NCBI GenBank assembly: GCA_009837205.1
Contig: VXTZ01000032.1
Span: 1-57,401 of the forward strand
Reading direction: 5' to 3'
Source: Candidatus Dadabacteria bacterium
Lineage (GTDB): Bacteria; Desulfobacterota_D; UBA1144; Nemesobacterales; Nemesobacteraceae
DNA length: 57,401 nt
The position numbers and the translations under genes were made by a program. Positions 27,621-35,661 of the stretch are shown here, piece by piece (position 1 is the stretch's first letter; every line of letters starts with the position of its first letter). The notes below the pieces were generated by a model. That model saw only the letters and a list, made by a program, of their open reading frames with translations. It was not told the DNA's origin and made no database searches.

Positions 27621-28283
27621 CTAGCGCTCCGCCGCGGAGCGGCGAAGATAAAATGGGGTTAAAGTGAAGGGATCGTCCTTTTGTCCGGAAAGAATCTTTT
27701 TTCTCCCTAAAAGCGCGCAGCCAGACGCCCTCGGGGTGTTTAGATCCGCAGGCAGAAACACAGATCTCTCTCCCACAGCATCCCGTATAAAATTTTCGTG
27801 GAGCAGGGCTCCGCTGCCCACAAAAACGGTCTTTCTTCTCACCCCGGCGCACACAGACTCGGGTGTAGCAATTTCCGCGGGGGTCATCTCCGTGCTTTTA
27901 AGATCATAAAACGAAAAGAAAACCTCCCCCCTGCCAGCGTCGGTCATGGCGCACACGTCATCTCCGCACCAAAGCGCGTTCGAGGCGAGAATTTCAAGCG
28001 ATGGAATTCCCGCGAGGTCCGTCCCCAGGGAATAGCAAAGAGTCTTCGCAGTGGAGACCCCTATGCGAAGAGAGGTGAAAGAACCCGGACCCACTGACAC
28101 GCAGACCGCTTCCAGATCATCTTTTCCGAGCCCGCAGTCTGAAAGAAGTCGCTCGATCGTGGGAATAAGAACCTCGTTATGCCTTGGACCGGTGTTGAAA
28201 ACATACTCGCAAAGAATAGTGTCGTCATCGCATACTGACACGCTTCCCCAGAAAGTAGACGTTTCAATTCCCAGAATTTTCAT
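27621..28283 (-). CDS. tsaB: tRNA threonylcarbamoyladenosine modification protein TsaB
   Basis: A 220-residue ASKHA-fold protein. It opens MKILGIETSTFWGSVSV and carries the hallmark VSVGPGSFTSLRIGVSTAK at about residues 62-80. TsaB pairs with TsaD and TsaE to place the t6A modification on ANN-decoding tRNAs. TsaB lacks catalytic residues and acts as the platform subunit, as expected from its length. It lies 100 bp downstream of recA on the same strand. Confidence 0.93.
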   Translation of the reverse strand: MKILGIETSTFWGSVSVCDDDTILCEYVFNTGPRHNEVLIPTIERLLSDCGLGKDDLEAVCVSVGPGSFTSLRIGVSTAKTLCYSLGTDLAGIPSLEILASNALWCGDDVCAMTDAGRGEVFFSFYDLKSTEMTPAEIATPESVCAGVRRKTVFVGSGALLHENFIRDAVGERSVFLPADLNTPRASGCALLGRKKILSGQKDDPFTLTPFYLRRSAAER

Positions 28284-28329
28284 ATCTGTTTCTTAGCCAA
28301 AAACGAGGCATTAAGGCGTGACGTTTATG

Positions 28330-28344
28330 CACTCAGATTGAGTG
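28330..28344 (-). other. Short hairpin in the recA-tsaB gap
   Basis: CACTCA-GAT-TGAGTG gives a perfect 6-bp stem with a 3-base loop just after recA. No T-run follows, so it is not a canonical terminator. A 13-bp palindrome (GGAAACTGTTTCC, 28357-28369) lies between it and recA. Either could be a weak processing or binding site. Confidence 0.3.
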
Positions 28345-28383
28345 GACAGGCATGGCGGAAACTGTTTCCCTCGGGGTTTTTCC

Positions 28384-29403
28384 TTACTCCGCTTCCCCAG
28401 AAGAACCCATTCCCGAGGCCTTTATGATCTCATTTCTTATTTTTTCGCGGATTTCCGGATTTTCGTGGAGAAACTTCTTGGAATTCTCCCTTCCCTGTCC
28501 TATTCTCTCCCCTTCGTAGGAATACCAAGTGCCGCTTTTCTTTATCACATTGAATCTGCTTCCCAGGTCCACAAGTTCACCGAGCTTTGATATCCCCCTT
28601 CCGAAAAACACCTCGAATTCCGCTTCTCTAAAAGGCGGAGCGACTTTGTTCTTGACAAGTTTCGCCCTGACCCTGTTACCCACGATGCGGTCGCCGTCTT
28701 TAAGCGACCCGATGCGCCTTATGTCAATTCTCACCGACGAATAGAACCGAAGCGCGTTACCCCCGGTGGTGGTCTCGGGGTTCATGTACGCCGGAACCCC
28801 AATTTTCATCCGAAGCTGGTTAACGAAGATCACTATGGTCTTAGAGCGGCTCACGTTAGCTGTTATCTTGCGAAGCGCCTGCGACATCAGTCTCGCCTGA
28901 AGACCCACGTGAGTGTCTCCCATTTCCCCCTCGATTTCGGCACGTGGGGTAAGGGCAGCGACTGAGTCAAGCACTATGAGGTCAACCGCGTTGCTTCTTA
29001 TAAGGGTATCGACGATTTCAAGGGCCTGTTCTCCGAAATCGGGCTGCGAAATAAGAAGATCCTCAACCTTGATCCCAAGCGCCGCCGCGTAGCTTGTCGA
29101 AAGAGCATGCTCGGCATCGACAAATGCGGTTATTCCGCCGGCCCTCTGAGCCTCCGCAATGGCGTGGAGCGCTATGGTGGTCTTACCCGAGGCTTCAGGG
29201 CCGTAAACCTCTACGATTCTTCCCCTGGGAAAGCCCCCGACTCCAAGCGCTATGTCAAGTCCAAGGGAGCCCGAGGTGATAACCGGAATGTCCGAGAGGG
29301 AAGCATCCTCCCCCAGCCTCATTATGGAACCTTTTCCGAACTGCTTCTCTATTGTGCTGATGGCTACGTCTATATTCTTGTTCTTCTCGTCAAGATCGCT
29401 CAT
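28384..29403 (-). CDS. recA: Recombinase A
   Basis: A 339-residue RecA. Walker A is GPEASGKT at residues 68-75, Walker B is in [10 protein letters not shown], and loop L2 carries the near-invariant [16 protein letters not shown]. It pairs homologous DNA and stimulates LexA-type cleavage where present. The ADP-contact stretch reads [10 protein letters not shown] rather than the common AEHALDP-YA, a mild variation. It follows cinA by 42 bp on the same strand, a conserved arrangement. I saw no LexA-like operator in that gap. Confidence 0.97.
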   Translation of the reverse strand: MSDLDEKNKNIDVAISTIEKQFGKGSIMRLGEDASLSDIPVITSGSLGLDIALGVGGFPRGRIVEVYGPEASGKTTIALHAIAEAQRAGGITAFVDAEHALSTSYAAALGIKVEDLLISQPDFGEQALEIVDTLIRSNAVDLIVLDSVAALTPRAEIEGEMGDTHVGLQARLMSQALRKITANVSRSKTIVIFVNQLRMKIGVPAYMNPETTTGGNALRFYSSVRIDIRRIGSLKDGDRIVGNRVRAKLVKNKVAPPFREAEFEVFFGRGISKLGELVDLGSRFNVIKKSGTWYSYEGERIGQGRENSKKFLHENPEIREKIRNEIIKASGMGSSGEAE

Positions 29404-29445
29404 TCCGTCTTAATCTCCGTTCTGGTCTTTGTGGTTCTAAAATTA

Positions 29446-30690
29446 CTATCCTACATAATCAAGGCAGAACTTCCTAACCATATCAATGGCGGTGGAAGCG
29501 GCAAAGTTTTTTATCTCATCCCTCGTTCCGGCAAAATTCCGTTTCTCGCAGAAAGTTCCTGAGGAAACGTGACTGAATCCAAACCACACGGTACCCACGG
29601 GCTTCTCCGCGGTTCCTCCTCCCGGACCCGCGATCCCGGATATGGAAATCCCTATATCGGTTCCGAAAAGCTCTCTCGCCCCCTTGGCCATTTCGAAAAC
29701 CACCTCCTCGCTCACCGCGCCGAACCGCACGAGCGTATCCGTGCTTACTCCGAGAAGCTTTTCCTTTGATTCGTTGCTGTATACCACTGCTCCGCCCAGA
29801 AAATAGGCTGAACTTCCGGGAATGTCAGTAAACCGGCTTGAGCAAAGCCCTCCCGTACAGGATTCCGCAACGGAGAGGGTCAGGTCTTTTTCAAACAATA
29901 AAGCTGCGGTTACCCCCTCAAGGGGATCATCCTCCTCGGAAAAGAGAAAATTTCCCAGTCTTTCCTTGGCCTGCGCGCAGGCATCGCGCAGAAGTGAATC
30001 CAGCACCTCACCGTCATGGCCGGAGGCCGTGAACCGCAGATGGATCTCGGGCAGGCGGATCCTGTATCCGACATCCACCCCTTCGGGCGAGAAGCCTCCC
30101 AGCTTTTCCGCCACCTCGGATTCGCCCAGGCCGAAGGTCCTGAGCACTCTCACGCGCAGGATGGTTCCTTTTTCCGCAACGCCACTTATATCTGGAAAAA
30201 CATGTTCTCTGAACATACGCCTGAATTCCCTCGGGACACCGGGAAGAAAGTAGAATTTCGAGTTGCCGGAAACAAAACTGAAGCCGGACGCCGTGCCGAC
30301 GGGGTTCTCGATAACCGCCGTTTTTTCAGGAAACATGGCCTGTTTTTCATGATGGATGTTGGGTTCCCTTCCTCTCTTCCTTAGCTTTAGGGAAATGTCT
30401 TCGTAGACCTCTTGATTAAAAACAAGGGGAGTTCCCAGGAATTTCGAGGCTGCAAGCGCACTCAGATCATCCTCGGTGGGGCCAAGCCCTCCCGTAACTA
30501 TGACAAATCCGGATCTTTTTGAGGCCGTGGCAAAAGAAGCGAGAAGATCGTCAAGGTCATCGGCAACCGCGCAGTGGTGCTTAACCTCAATACCGGATGA
30601 GGACAGTTCCGCGGCTACCCAGCTGAAATTGGTATCCCGGGTGAGACCGCTCATTATCTCATTTCCGGTCGTTATTATCTCGACACACAT
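29446..30690 (-). CDS. cinA: CinA: competence/damage-inducible protein, NMN deamidase domain
   Basis: A two-domain protein of 414 residues from the chosen start. The N-terminal MoCF-like domain opens CVEIITTGNEIMSG with VTGGLGPTEDD. The C-terminal PncC domain has VAESCTGGLCSSRFTDIPG and SISGIAGPGGG. The PncC part converts nicotinamide mononucleotide to nicotinate mononucleotide in pyridine-nucleotide recycling. I chose ATG 30690 because the family begins at this motif. A GTG 15 codons upstream would overlap pgpA by about 34 bases. The gene sits between pgpA and recA, all on one strand. Confidence 0.92.
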   Translation of the reverse strand: MCVEIITTGNEIMSGLTRDTNFSWVAAELSSSGIEVKHHCAVADDLDDLLASFATASKRSGFVIVTGGLGPTEDDLSALAASKFLGTPLVFNQEVYEDISLKLRKRGREPNIHHEKQAMFPEKTAVIENPVGTASGFSFVSGNSKFYFLPGVPREFRRMFREHVFPDISGVAEKGTILRVRVLRTFGLGESEVAEKLGGFSPEGVDVGYRIRLPEIHLRFTASGHDGEVLDSLLRDACAQAKERLGNFLFSEEDDPLEGVTAALLFEKDLTLSVAESCTGGLCSSRFTDIPGSSAYFLGGAVVYSNESKEKLLGVSTDTLVRFGAVSEEVVFEMAKGARELFGTDIGISISGIAGPGGGTAEKPVGTVWFGFSHVSSGTFCEKRNFAGTRDEIKNFAASTAIDMVRKFCLDYVG

Positions 30691-30701
30691 CGCGGGTAAT
30701 T

Positions 30702-31157
30702 CTAACTGGAAAGAAGGATGATCGCCTGAAGGCACAGGTTGCCGTACACCCCGGCCAAAACATCATCCATCACGATACCGTAACCCCCCGGGAGCTTCTC
30801 GACTCGTCGTATCGGAAACGGCTTTGCTATATCGAAGAATCTGAACAGAAAAAAGCCGATCGCCAGGTTAAGTGGGTTCGGGGTGATGAAAAGCATGCAC
30901 ACCAAAAATCCGCATACCTCGTCAATCACGACCTCGGGCGGGTCCTCCCTTTTAAAAATCCGCACGCAACGGGAAGCGGCTATAAAAGAGACAAGGATCA
31001 GCCCCAACGTGAATATCGAATAAAAAACCGCACCGCCTGCGAGGCTTAGCAGGTACACGACCCCGACCGCTCCAAGAGTCCCAACCGTTCCTGAGGCCCC
31101 GGGAGCAAATCCCAGCCCGAAAAAAGTCGAAAAAACAACGCATATCCTGTTTATCAA
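30702..31157 (-). CDS. pgpA: Phosphatidylglycerophosphatase A
   Basis: A 151-residue membrane enzyme that removes the phosphate from phosphatidylglycerol phosphate, the last step to phosphatidylglycerol. It has the family motifs GFAPGASGTVGTLGA, PPEVVIDEVCG and FFDIAKPFPIRRVEKLPGG followed by GIVMDDVLAGVYG. Three or four hydrophobic segments are visible. It heads a pgpA-cinA-recA run and is divergent from parA. Confidence 0.92.
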   Translation of the reverse strand: MINRICVVFSTFFGLGFAPGASGTVGTLGAVGVVYLLSLAGGAVFYSIFTLGLILVSFIAASRCVRIFKREDPPEVVIDEVCGFLVCMLFITPNPLNLAIGFFLFRFFDIAKPFPIRRVEKLPGGYGIVMDDVLAGVYGNLCLQAIILLSS

Positions 31158-31210
31158 GGTTAACTCTCCGGGAATCCCGCCTGCGGGGGCGTATCTTAAG
31201 CAAGACTCAT

Positions 31211-31239
31211 TTGACTGATAACATCGCCAAGTTTATCAT
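31211..31239 (+). promoter_or_regulatory. Sigma70-type promoter for parA-parB
   Basis: TTGACT (31211-31216), a 17-bp spacer and TATCAT (31234-31239). The predicted start is near 31246, only about 8 nt before the parA ATG, so the leader is very short or absent. Confidence 0.6.
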
Positions 31240-31253
31240 TTTTTTATAGGCAA

Positions 31254-32039
31254 ATGTCAAAAGTAATATGCGTGGTAAATCAGAAAGGGGGAGTCGGTAA
31301 AACCACAACCGCAGTCAATCTTTCCGCCTCTCTGGCAGTGACAAACCGCCGAACGCTTCTCATAGATATTGATTCCCAGGGGAACGCCACCGGGGGGCTC
31401 GGCATTGACAAGGAATCGATTAATTCGAAAAACATCTGCAGCGTCATACTGGGAGAAGTAAAGCTCACAGACACCGTAATTGACGTCTATCCCGAGCTTC
31501 TAAACGGTTACCTGCACCTATGTCCGGCGAATCACGAACTCACCGGGGCGGAGATACACCTCATAGAGACAGAAAGCAGAGAATACCGTCTTAAAAAGGT
31601 TATCGACGAGATAAAGGCCGAGTACGATTACATATTCATAGACGCCCCTCCGTCTCTAAGCCTGCTCACCATAAACGCGCTCGCCGCGGCCGACCGGGTG
31701 TTAATACCCGTCCAGTGCGAGTACTACGCTCTTGAAGGAATAGGACAGCTGCAGACAACCATATCGCTCGCCAAGCAGAGACTCAATCCTTCGCTCGAGG
31801 TGGAAGGCTATCTTCTGACCATGTTCGATTCCCGCAATAACATATGTCACTCTGTGGCCGAGGATGTAAGGAATCACTTCGGCGAAAAAACCTTTGACAC
31901 CGTAATAAGCAGAAACGTTAAGCTCGCCGAAGCGCCAAGCCACGGCAAGCCGCTTCTGCTTTATGAAATCAAGTCGAGCGGAGCTCAGAATTACATGAAA
32001 CTCGCAAATGAGATAATAAGGAAAGCGGAGGTTAACTGA
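31254..32039 (+). CDS. parA: Chromosome partitioning ATPase ParA/Soj
   Basis: A 261-residue deviant-Walker ATPase. The P-loop KGGVGKTT is at residues 11-18, the switch IDIDSQGN follows, and FIDAPPSLSLLT is the Walker B region. ParA binds DNA non-specifically as an ATP dimer and is released by ParB, moving the origin region to the cell poles. Length and motifs match chromosomal Soj-type proteins. parB begins after one base, so they form an operon. Confidence 0.95.
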   Translation: MSKVICVVNQKGGVGKTTTAVNLSASLAVTNRRTLLIDIDSQGNATGGLGIDKESINSKNICSVILGEVKLTDTVIDVYPELLNGYLHLCPANHELTGAEIHLIETESREYRLKKVIDEIKAEYDYIFIDAPPSLSLLTINALAAADRVLIPVQCEYYALEGIGQLQTTISLAKQRLNPSLEVEGYLLTMFDSRNNICHSVAEDVRNHFGEKTFDTVISRNVKLAEAPSHGKPLLLYEIKSSGAQNYMKLANEIIRKAEVN

Positions 32040-32040
32040 C

Positions 32041-32898
32041 GTGAAAAGACAAAGCCTGGGAAGAGGACTTGACTCCCTTATTCCGAAGAGCCTGGAAACG
32101 GAATCCACCGGATACCAGATGGTAAGCACGGACCTGCTTAAGCCGAATCCCTCGCAGCCGAGAAAGCAGTTTGAACAGGGTGCGCTTGAGGAGCTCGCAG
32201 AGTCTATAAAGGAAAACGGGGTCATACAGCCTCTTATCGTCAGGAAGATAAACGGCGGCTTTGAAATAGTGGCCGGGGAGCGCAGATGGAGAGCGGCAAA
32301 AATTGCCAAATTCGAAAAGCTCCCCGTAGTGATAAGAACCGCTACCGACCAGGACGTAGCGGAGCTGACGTTAATAGAAAACATACAAAGAGAGGACTTA
32401 AATCCCATTGAGGAGGCTGAGGCTTATGAAAAGCTCTCGGAGCGCTTCGGGCTTACCCATGACGATATAGCCAAGAAAACGGGGAAAAATCGCTCTGTTA
32501 TCACGAACCAGTTGAGGCTTCTCAAGCTTTCCGGTAAAGCCAAGGAAGCGCTTGTCTCGGGTGCGATAACCACAGGGCACGCAAGAGCGCTTCTAGCCGC
32601 CGCCTCTCCTGAGGAAATGAATTCCCTTCTCGGAGAAGTGCTGAAAAAGGATCTTACGGTAAGGCGAACCGAAGCGCTTGTAAAAAAGAAAAGCAGAGAT
32701 ACTGAACGGCCCGCTGAGCCAGCCTTGAATGAGGTGGAGGAAGATATCTTCACCAGGGAACTTACAGAAGAGCTTTCCGGGAAATTCTCGACCAAAGTAA
32801 AAATAAGCCGCAACAAGACAAAAGGGAAAATAGAAATAGAGTACTATTCTCCCGAGGAGCTTGAGAGAATTATTGGCATACTGCTCTCGCGCGGGTAA
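32041..32898 (+). CDS. parB: Chromosome partitioning protein ParB/Spo0J
   Basis: A 285-residue centromere-binding CTPase with a GTG start. The N-terminal nucleotide-binding domain holds the GERRWRAA motif and ENIQREDLNPIEEA. The helix-turn-helix region follows around DDIAKKTGKNRSVITNQLRLL, and a C-terminal dimerisation segment ends the protein. ParB loads at parS, slides as a clamp and recruits ParA and SMC. No perfect parS site was noticed in this window. Confidence 0.94.
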   Translation: MKRQSLGRGLDSLIPKSLETESTGYQMVSTDLLKPNPSQPRKQFEQGALEELAESIKENGVIQPLIVRKINGGFEIVAGERRWRAAKIAKFEKLPVVIRTATDQDVAELTLIENIQREDLNPIEEAEAYEKLSERFGLTHDDIAKKTGKNRSVITNQLRLLKLSGKAKEALVSGAITTGHARALLAAASPEEMNSLLGEVLKKDLTVRRTEALVKKKSRDTERPAEPALNEVEEDIFTRELTEELSGKFSTKVKISRNKTKGKIEIEYYSPEELERIIGILLSRG

Positions 32899-32936
32899 TA
32901 TCCCGCAGAATTCACACCGGAGCAAGGAAACAGGAG

Positions 32937-33191
32937 ATGAAACAGTTTTCTGTGAAAATAGAGGTTAAGCTCAAGCCCGTGGTGCTTGACCCCCAGGGCA
33001 AGGCGGTGCTTAACGCTCTTTCCGGTCTCGGATTCAGCGGGGTCTCAGACGCAAGGGTAGGCAAAGTCGTAGAGCTCACCATGGAGGGCGAATCCGCCGA
33101 GGAGGTAAGCCGCAAAGCGGACGAGATGTGCCGGAAACTCCTTTCCAACCCGGTAATCGAAGATTCTTCGGTAGAGGTAGCGGAAAAATAA
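32937..33191 (+). CDS. purS: Phosphoribosylformylglycinamidine synthase subunit PurS
   Basis: An 84-residue protein with the PurS pattern: an opening V-IEVKLKPVVLDPQGKAV, the central LGFSGVSDARVGKVVEL, and a final MCRKLLSNPVIED. PurS bridges PurQ and PurL in the fourth step of purine synthesis. Its TAA shares one base with the purQ ATG (TAATG), indicating coupling. purL is not in the window. Confidence 0.94.
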   Translation: MKQFSVKIEVKLKPVVLDPQGKAVLNALSGLGFSGVSDARVGKVVELTMEGESAEEVSRKADEMCRKLLSNPVIEDSSVEVAEK

Positions 33192-33904
33192 TGCCAAGTT
33201 TCGGAGTTCTGTTCTTTCCGGGGTCCAACTGCGACCACGACTGCTATCACGCCATAAAAAAAATCCTGGGTCGTCCCTGCGAACTTATATGGCACGAGGA
33301 AACTTCCCTCGAGGGAATAGACTGCATCGTGATACCGGGGGGATTTTCCTACGGAGATTATCTTCGCGCGGGAGCTATATCGCAGTTCTCTCCGGTGGTA
33401 AGCCCTCTCAGGGAACTTGCCGCAAGCGGAGTCCCGGTAATAGGTATATGCAACGGGTTTCAGATTCTTGTTGAATCGGGACTCCTTCCCGGGGCATTTA
33501 TACACAACTCCTCACTGAAATTCGTCTGCAGATGGACAAACGTGAGGGTCGAGGATACCGATACGCCCTTTACCTGTCTTCTCCGCAAGGGAGAAGTGCT
33601 GAAACTGCCGGTCGCAAACGCGCAAGGCAATTTCGTGCTGCCCCCGGACGGGGACGATGCCCGGGAACGAAGAATAGTTCTGCGCTACTGCGGGGAAGGA
33701 GGAGAGCTCAGTGCCGAAGCGAATCCAAGCGGCGCCGAGGACAACATAGCGGGAATCGCCAACAGCCGGGGCAACGTACTCGGGATGATGCCTCATCCCG
33801 AGCGCAGTTTCGAGAGCCTACTAGGCTCAGAGGACGGCAGAAAAATGTTTGAATCCGTGATATCGTGGATAGGGTCCCGGAATGCCGACGGAAAAGCCAT
33901 TTGA
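33191..33904 (+). CDS. purQ: Phosphoribosylformylglycinamidine synthase subunit PurQ
   Basis: The glutaminase subunit, 237 residues, that supplies ammonia to PurL. It begins SFGVLFFPGSNCDHD. The class I glutamine amidotransferase triad is visible: Cys87 in GICNGFQ, and the His and Glu in MMPHPERSFE. I chose ATG 33191 over an in-frame upstream ATG because the family starts at this motif and the TAATG overlap with purS is typical. Confidence 0.95.
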   Translation: MPSFGVLFFPGSNCDHDCYHAIKKILGRPCELIWHEETSLEGIDCIVIPGGFSYGDYLRAGAISQFSPVVSPLRELAASGVPVIGICNGFQILVESGLLPGAFIHNSSLKFVCRWTNVRVEDTDTPFTCLLRKGEVLKLPVANAQGNFVLPPDGDDARERRIVLRYCGEGGELSAEANPSGAEDNIAGIANSRGNVLGMMPHPERSFESLLGSEDGRKMFESVISWIGSRNADGKAI

Positions 33905-33959
33905 GTAAAACACAGACTGTGTTAGTCTTAACGGGAAATCGCGCGGACGAGAGTTTAAA

Positions 33960-34199
33960 ATGGACAACACGCAGAGCAAGGAAAAAATAGACATAACTGA
34001 CTACATCTGTCCGATGACGTTTGTTAAAACCAAGCTCAAGCTTGAGCAGATGAAGCGCGGGGAAGTCCTTGAAGTAAGGCTCTGCGAAGGGGAACCTCTC
34101 TCCAATCTCCCGAGAAGCGTGGAACAGGAAGGTCACAAGGTCCTGTCCGTAGAGAAGGAAGAAGGCCGCTACCACAAGGTAATCATCGAGCGCTGCTAA
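33960..34199 (+). CDS. TusA-like sulfurtransferase
   Basis: A 79-residue protein of the TusA/SirA fold, with the active cysteine at Cys17 in the Cys-Pro motif (DYICPMTFVKTKL). TusA-type proteins carry sulfur as a persulfide between donors such as cysteine desulfurase and acceptors. The last base of its TAA is the first base of the next ATG (TAATG), so it is coupled to the cysteine synthase gene. I infer that it hands sulfur to that pathway. Confidence 0.88.
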   Translation: MDNTQSKEKIDITDYICPMTFVKTKLKLEQMKRGEVLEVRLCEGEPLSNLPRSVEQEGHKVLSVEKEEGRYHKVIIERC

Positions 34200-35140
34200 T
34201 GTATAGACCCGAATCCGGAACCCCCGCCGCCGGAGGTTCAAGAGTCGAATCGGTGGTCGACCTTATAGGCAACACCCCCCTTTTGGAACTTTCCGAGACG
34301 GCAAAAGAATGCTCTCCCGGAGTCAGTATTTACGCAAAGGCCGAGTGGTTTAACCCGGGAGGTTCAATAAAAGACCGCCCCGCCCGCAGAATGATCCTGG
34401 AAGCCATCCGCTCCGGCGAACTCACAAAAGACAAGGTCATTATGGACTCCTCTTCCGGGAATACAGCGATCGCGTACGCGATGCTTGGGGCCTCACTGGG
34501 GTACGAGGTTGAAATCGTAACGCCTGAGAACGTAAACACCGAGAGAAAAAAAGCAATCGAGGCCTACGGAGCGAAAACAACCTTCTCAAACCCCCTTGAA
34601 GGTTCCGACGGAGCGATAAGAATTGCTCACAAGCTAAAGGCGGATAATCCTGAGAAATATTTCATGCCTGACCAGTACAACAACATTAACAATCTCCTGG
34701 CTCACTACGAGACGACTGCGCCCGAGATCTGGAAGCAGACAAAGGGTGCCGTGACCCATTTTCTTGCGGGACTCGGCACATCGGGAACCTTCATGGGAAC
34801 CGGGAGAAGACTTAAAGAGCACAATCCCGATATAAAGACAATCGCAATTCAGCCTGAAGAAAGCCTTCACGGACTTGAGGGCATGAAACATATGCCCACT
34901 TCGATAGTTCCAGGCATATACGATGAGGAGGAGGCCGACGAAGTTGTCTTCATCTCGACCGAGAAAGCGTATGAAATGATGGAGCGGCTGATGGATACCG
35001 AGGGGATATTCGTGGGCCACTCGGGAGGAGCCGCGGTCTGCGTAACGCTTGAGTACGCGAAAAAACTGAAAGAAGGAGTGCTCGTGACGATTCTTCCCGA
35101 CTCGGGCAGAAGGTACCTGAGCGAAGGACTCTGGTGGTAA
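34199..35140 (+). CDS. cysM: PLP-dependent cysteine synthase, CysM-like
   Basis: A fold-type II PLP enzyme of 313 residues. Lys58 in NPGGSIKDRPA forms the internal aldimine. The substrate loop is SSSGNTAIAYA, and the phosphate-binding glycine loop is GLGTSGTFMGTGR. The GNTAIAYA form and C-terminal extension resemble CysM-type enzymes, which can use carrier-bound sulfur, rather than CysK. It overlaps the TusA gene upstream by one base and a JAMM protease gene downstream by seven. That order suggests use of protein-bound sulfur, but the acceptor substrate is not proven. Confidence 0.9.
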   Translation: MYRPESGTPAAGGSRVESVVDLIGNTPLLELSETAKECSPGVSIYAKAEWFNPGGSIKDRPARRMILEAIRSGELTKDKVIMDSSSGNTAIAYAMLGASLGYEVEIVTPENVNTERKKAIEAYGAKTTFSNPLEGSDGAIRIAHKLKADNPEKYFMPDQYNNINNLLAHYETTAPEIWKQTKGAVTHFLAGLGTSGTFMGTGRRLKEHNPDIKTIAIQPEESLHGLEGMKHMPTSIVPGIYDEEEADEVVFISTEKAYEMMERLMDTEGIFVGHSGGAAVCVTLEYAKKLKEGVLVTILPDSGRRYLSEGLWW

Positions 35141-35601
35141 AGATATACAGATCGGCCTATCTGGGCATGACACGGGATGCAGAATCCGGTTACCCTTACG
35201 AGGTATGCGGAGTGATGATCGGGAAAGAAGATACCGTCACTCACTTCCGCAAATGCGCCAATCTGGTCGCTGACGACAAATCCGAAACAGCGTTTAAGGA
35301 AACAGCAGACATTGACAGCAAGCGGTTAAGAGACCGTTACGAGCTTGATCCGCGTTCCTACATAGAGGCAGATTCGTGGGCGAGGGAGAACGGTCTTGAG
35401 ATTCTCGGCATATACCACTCGCATCCAGACCACCCTTCGGTACCTTCGGAGACGGACAGGCAGGTGGCATCGCCCGGATGGGCGTATATAATTTTCTCGG
35501 TAAACCGCGGGAAACTCGCCGACGCGAGAATATGGTACATTGACGAGCAAGATTTCCAGTTTGAAGAAAGAAAGTTCGAAGTGCTTAAAAACCCCGACTG
35601 A
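35134..35601 (+). CDS. JAMM/MPN-domain metalloprotease (Mec-like)
   Basis: A 155-residue M67 family protein. The zinc site is complete: Glu23 (EVCGVM), His95, His97, Ser105 and Asp108 in HSHPDHPSVPSETD. Stand-alone bacterial members such as mycobacterial Mec release cysteine from the C-terminus of the carrier CysO. Here the gene is fused by overlap to a CysM-like synthase gene, which fits the same job. The start is a GTG at 35134 inside the end of cysM; an ATG at 35167 is possible but would shorten the fold. Confidence 0.88.
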   Translation: MVKIYRSAYLGMTRDAESGYPYEVCGVMIGKEDTVTHFRKCANLVADDKSETAFKETADIDSKRLRDRYELDPRSYIEADSWARENGLEILGIYHSHPDHPSVPSETDRQVASPGWAYIIFSVNRGKLADARIWYIDEQDFQFEERKFEVLKNPD

Positions 35602-35661
35602 TGTAATGAAAAAGACAACCGAGACCCGGAGAAGGCTGCATATGCCGGGAGAGACGCAACT

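Noticed and set aside
28357-28369. GGAAACTGTTTCC palindrome as a ParB (parS) or LexA site
   Set aside because: It does not match the known parS core or the usual LexA boxes; a binding function cannot be supported.
30691-30735. Upstream GTG as start of cinA
   Set aside because: It would overlap pgpA by about 34 bases and add 15 residues absent from the family; the ATG at 30690 fits better.
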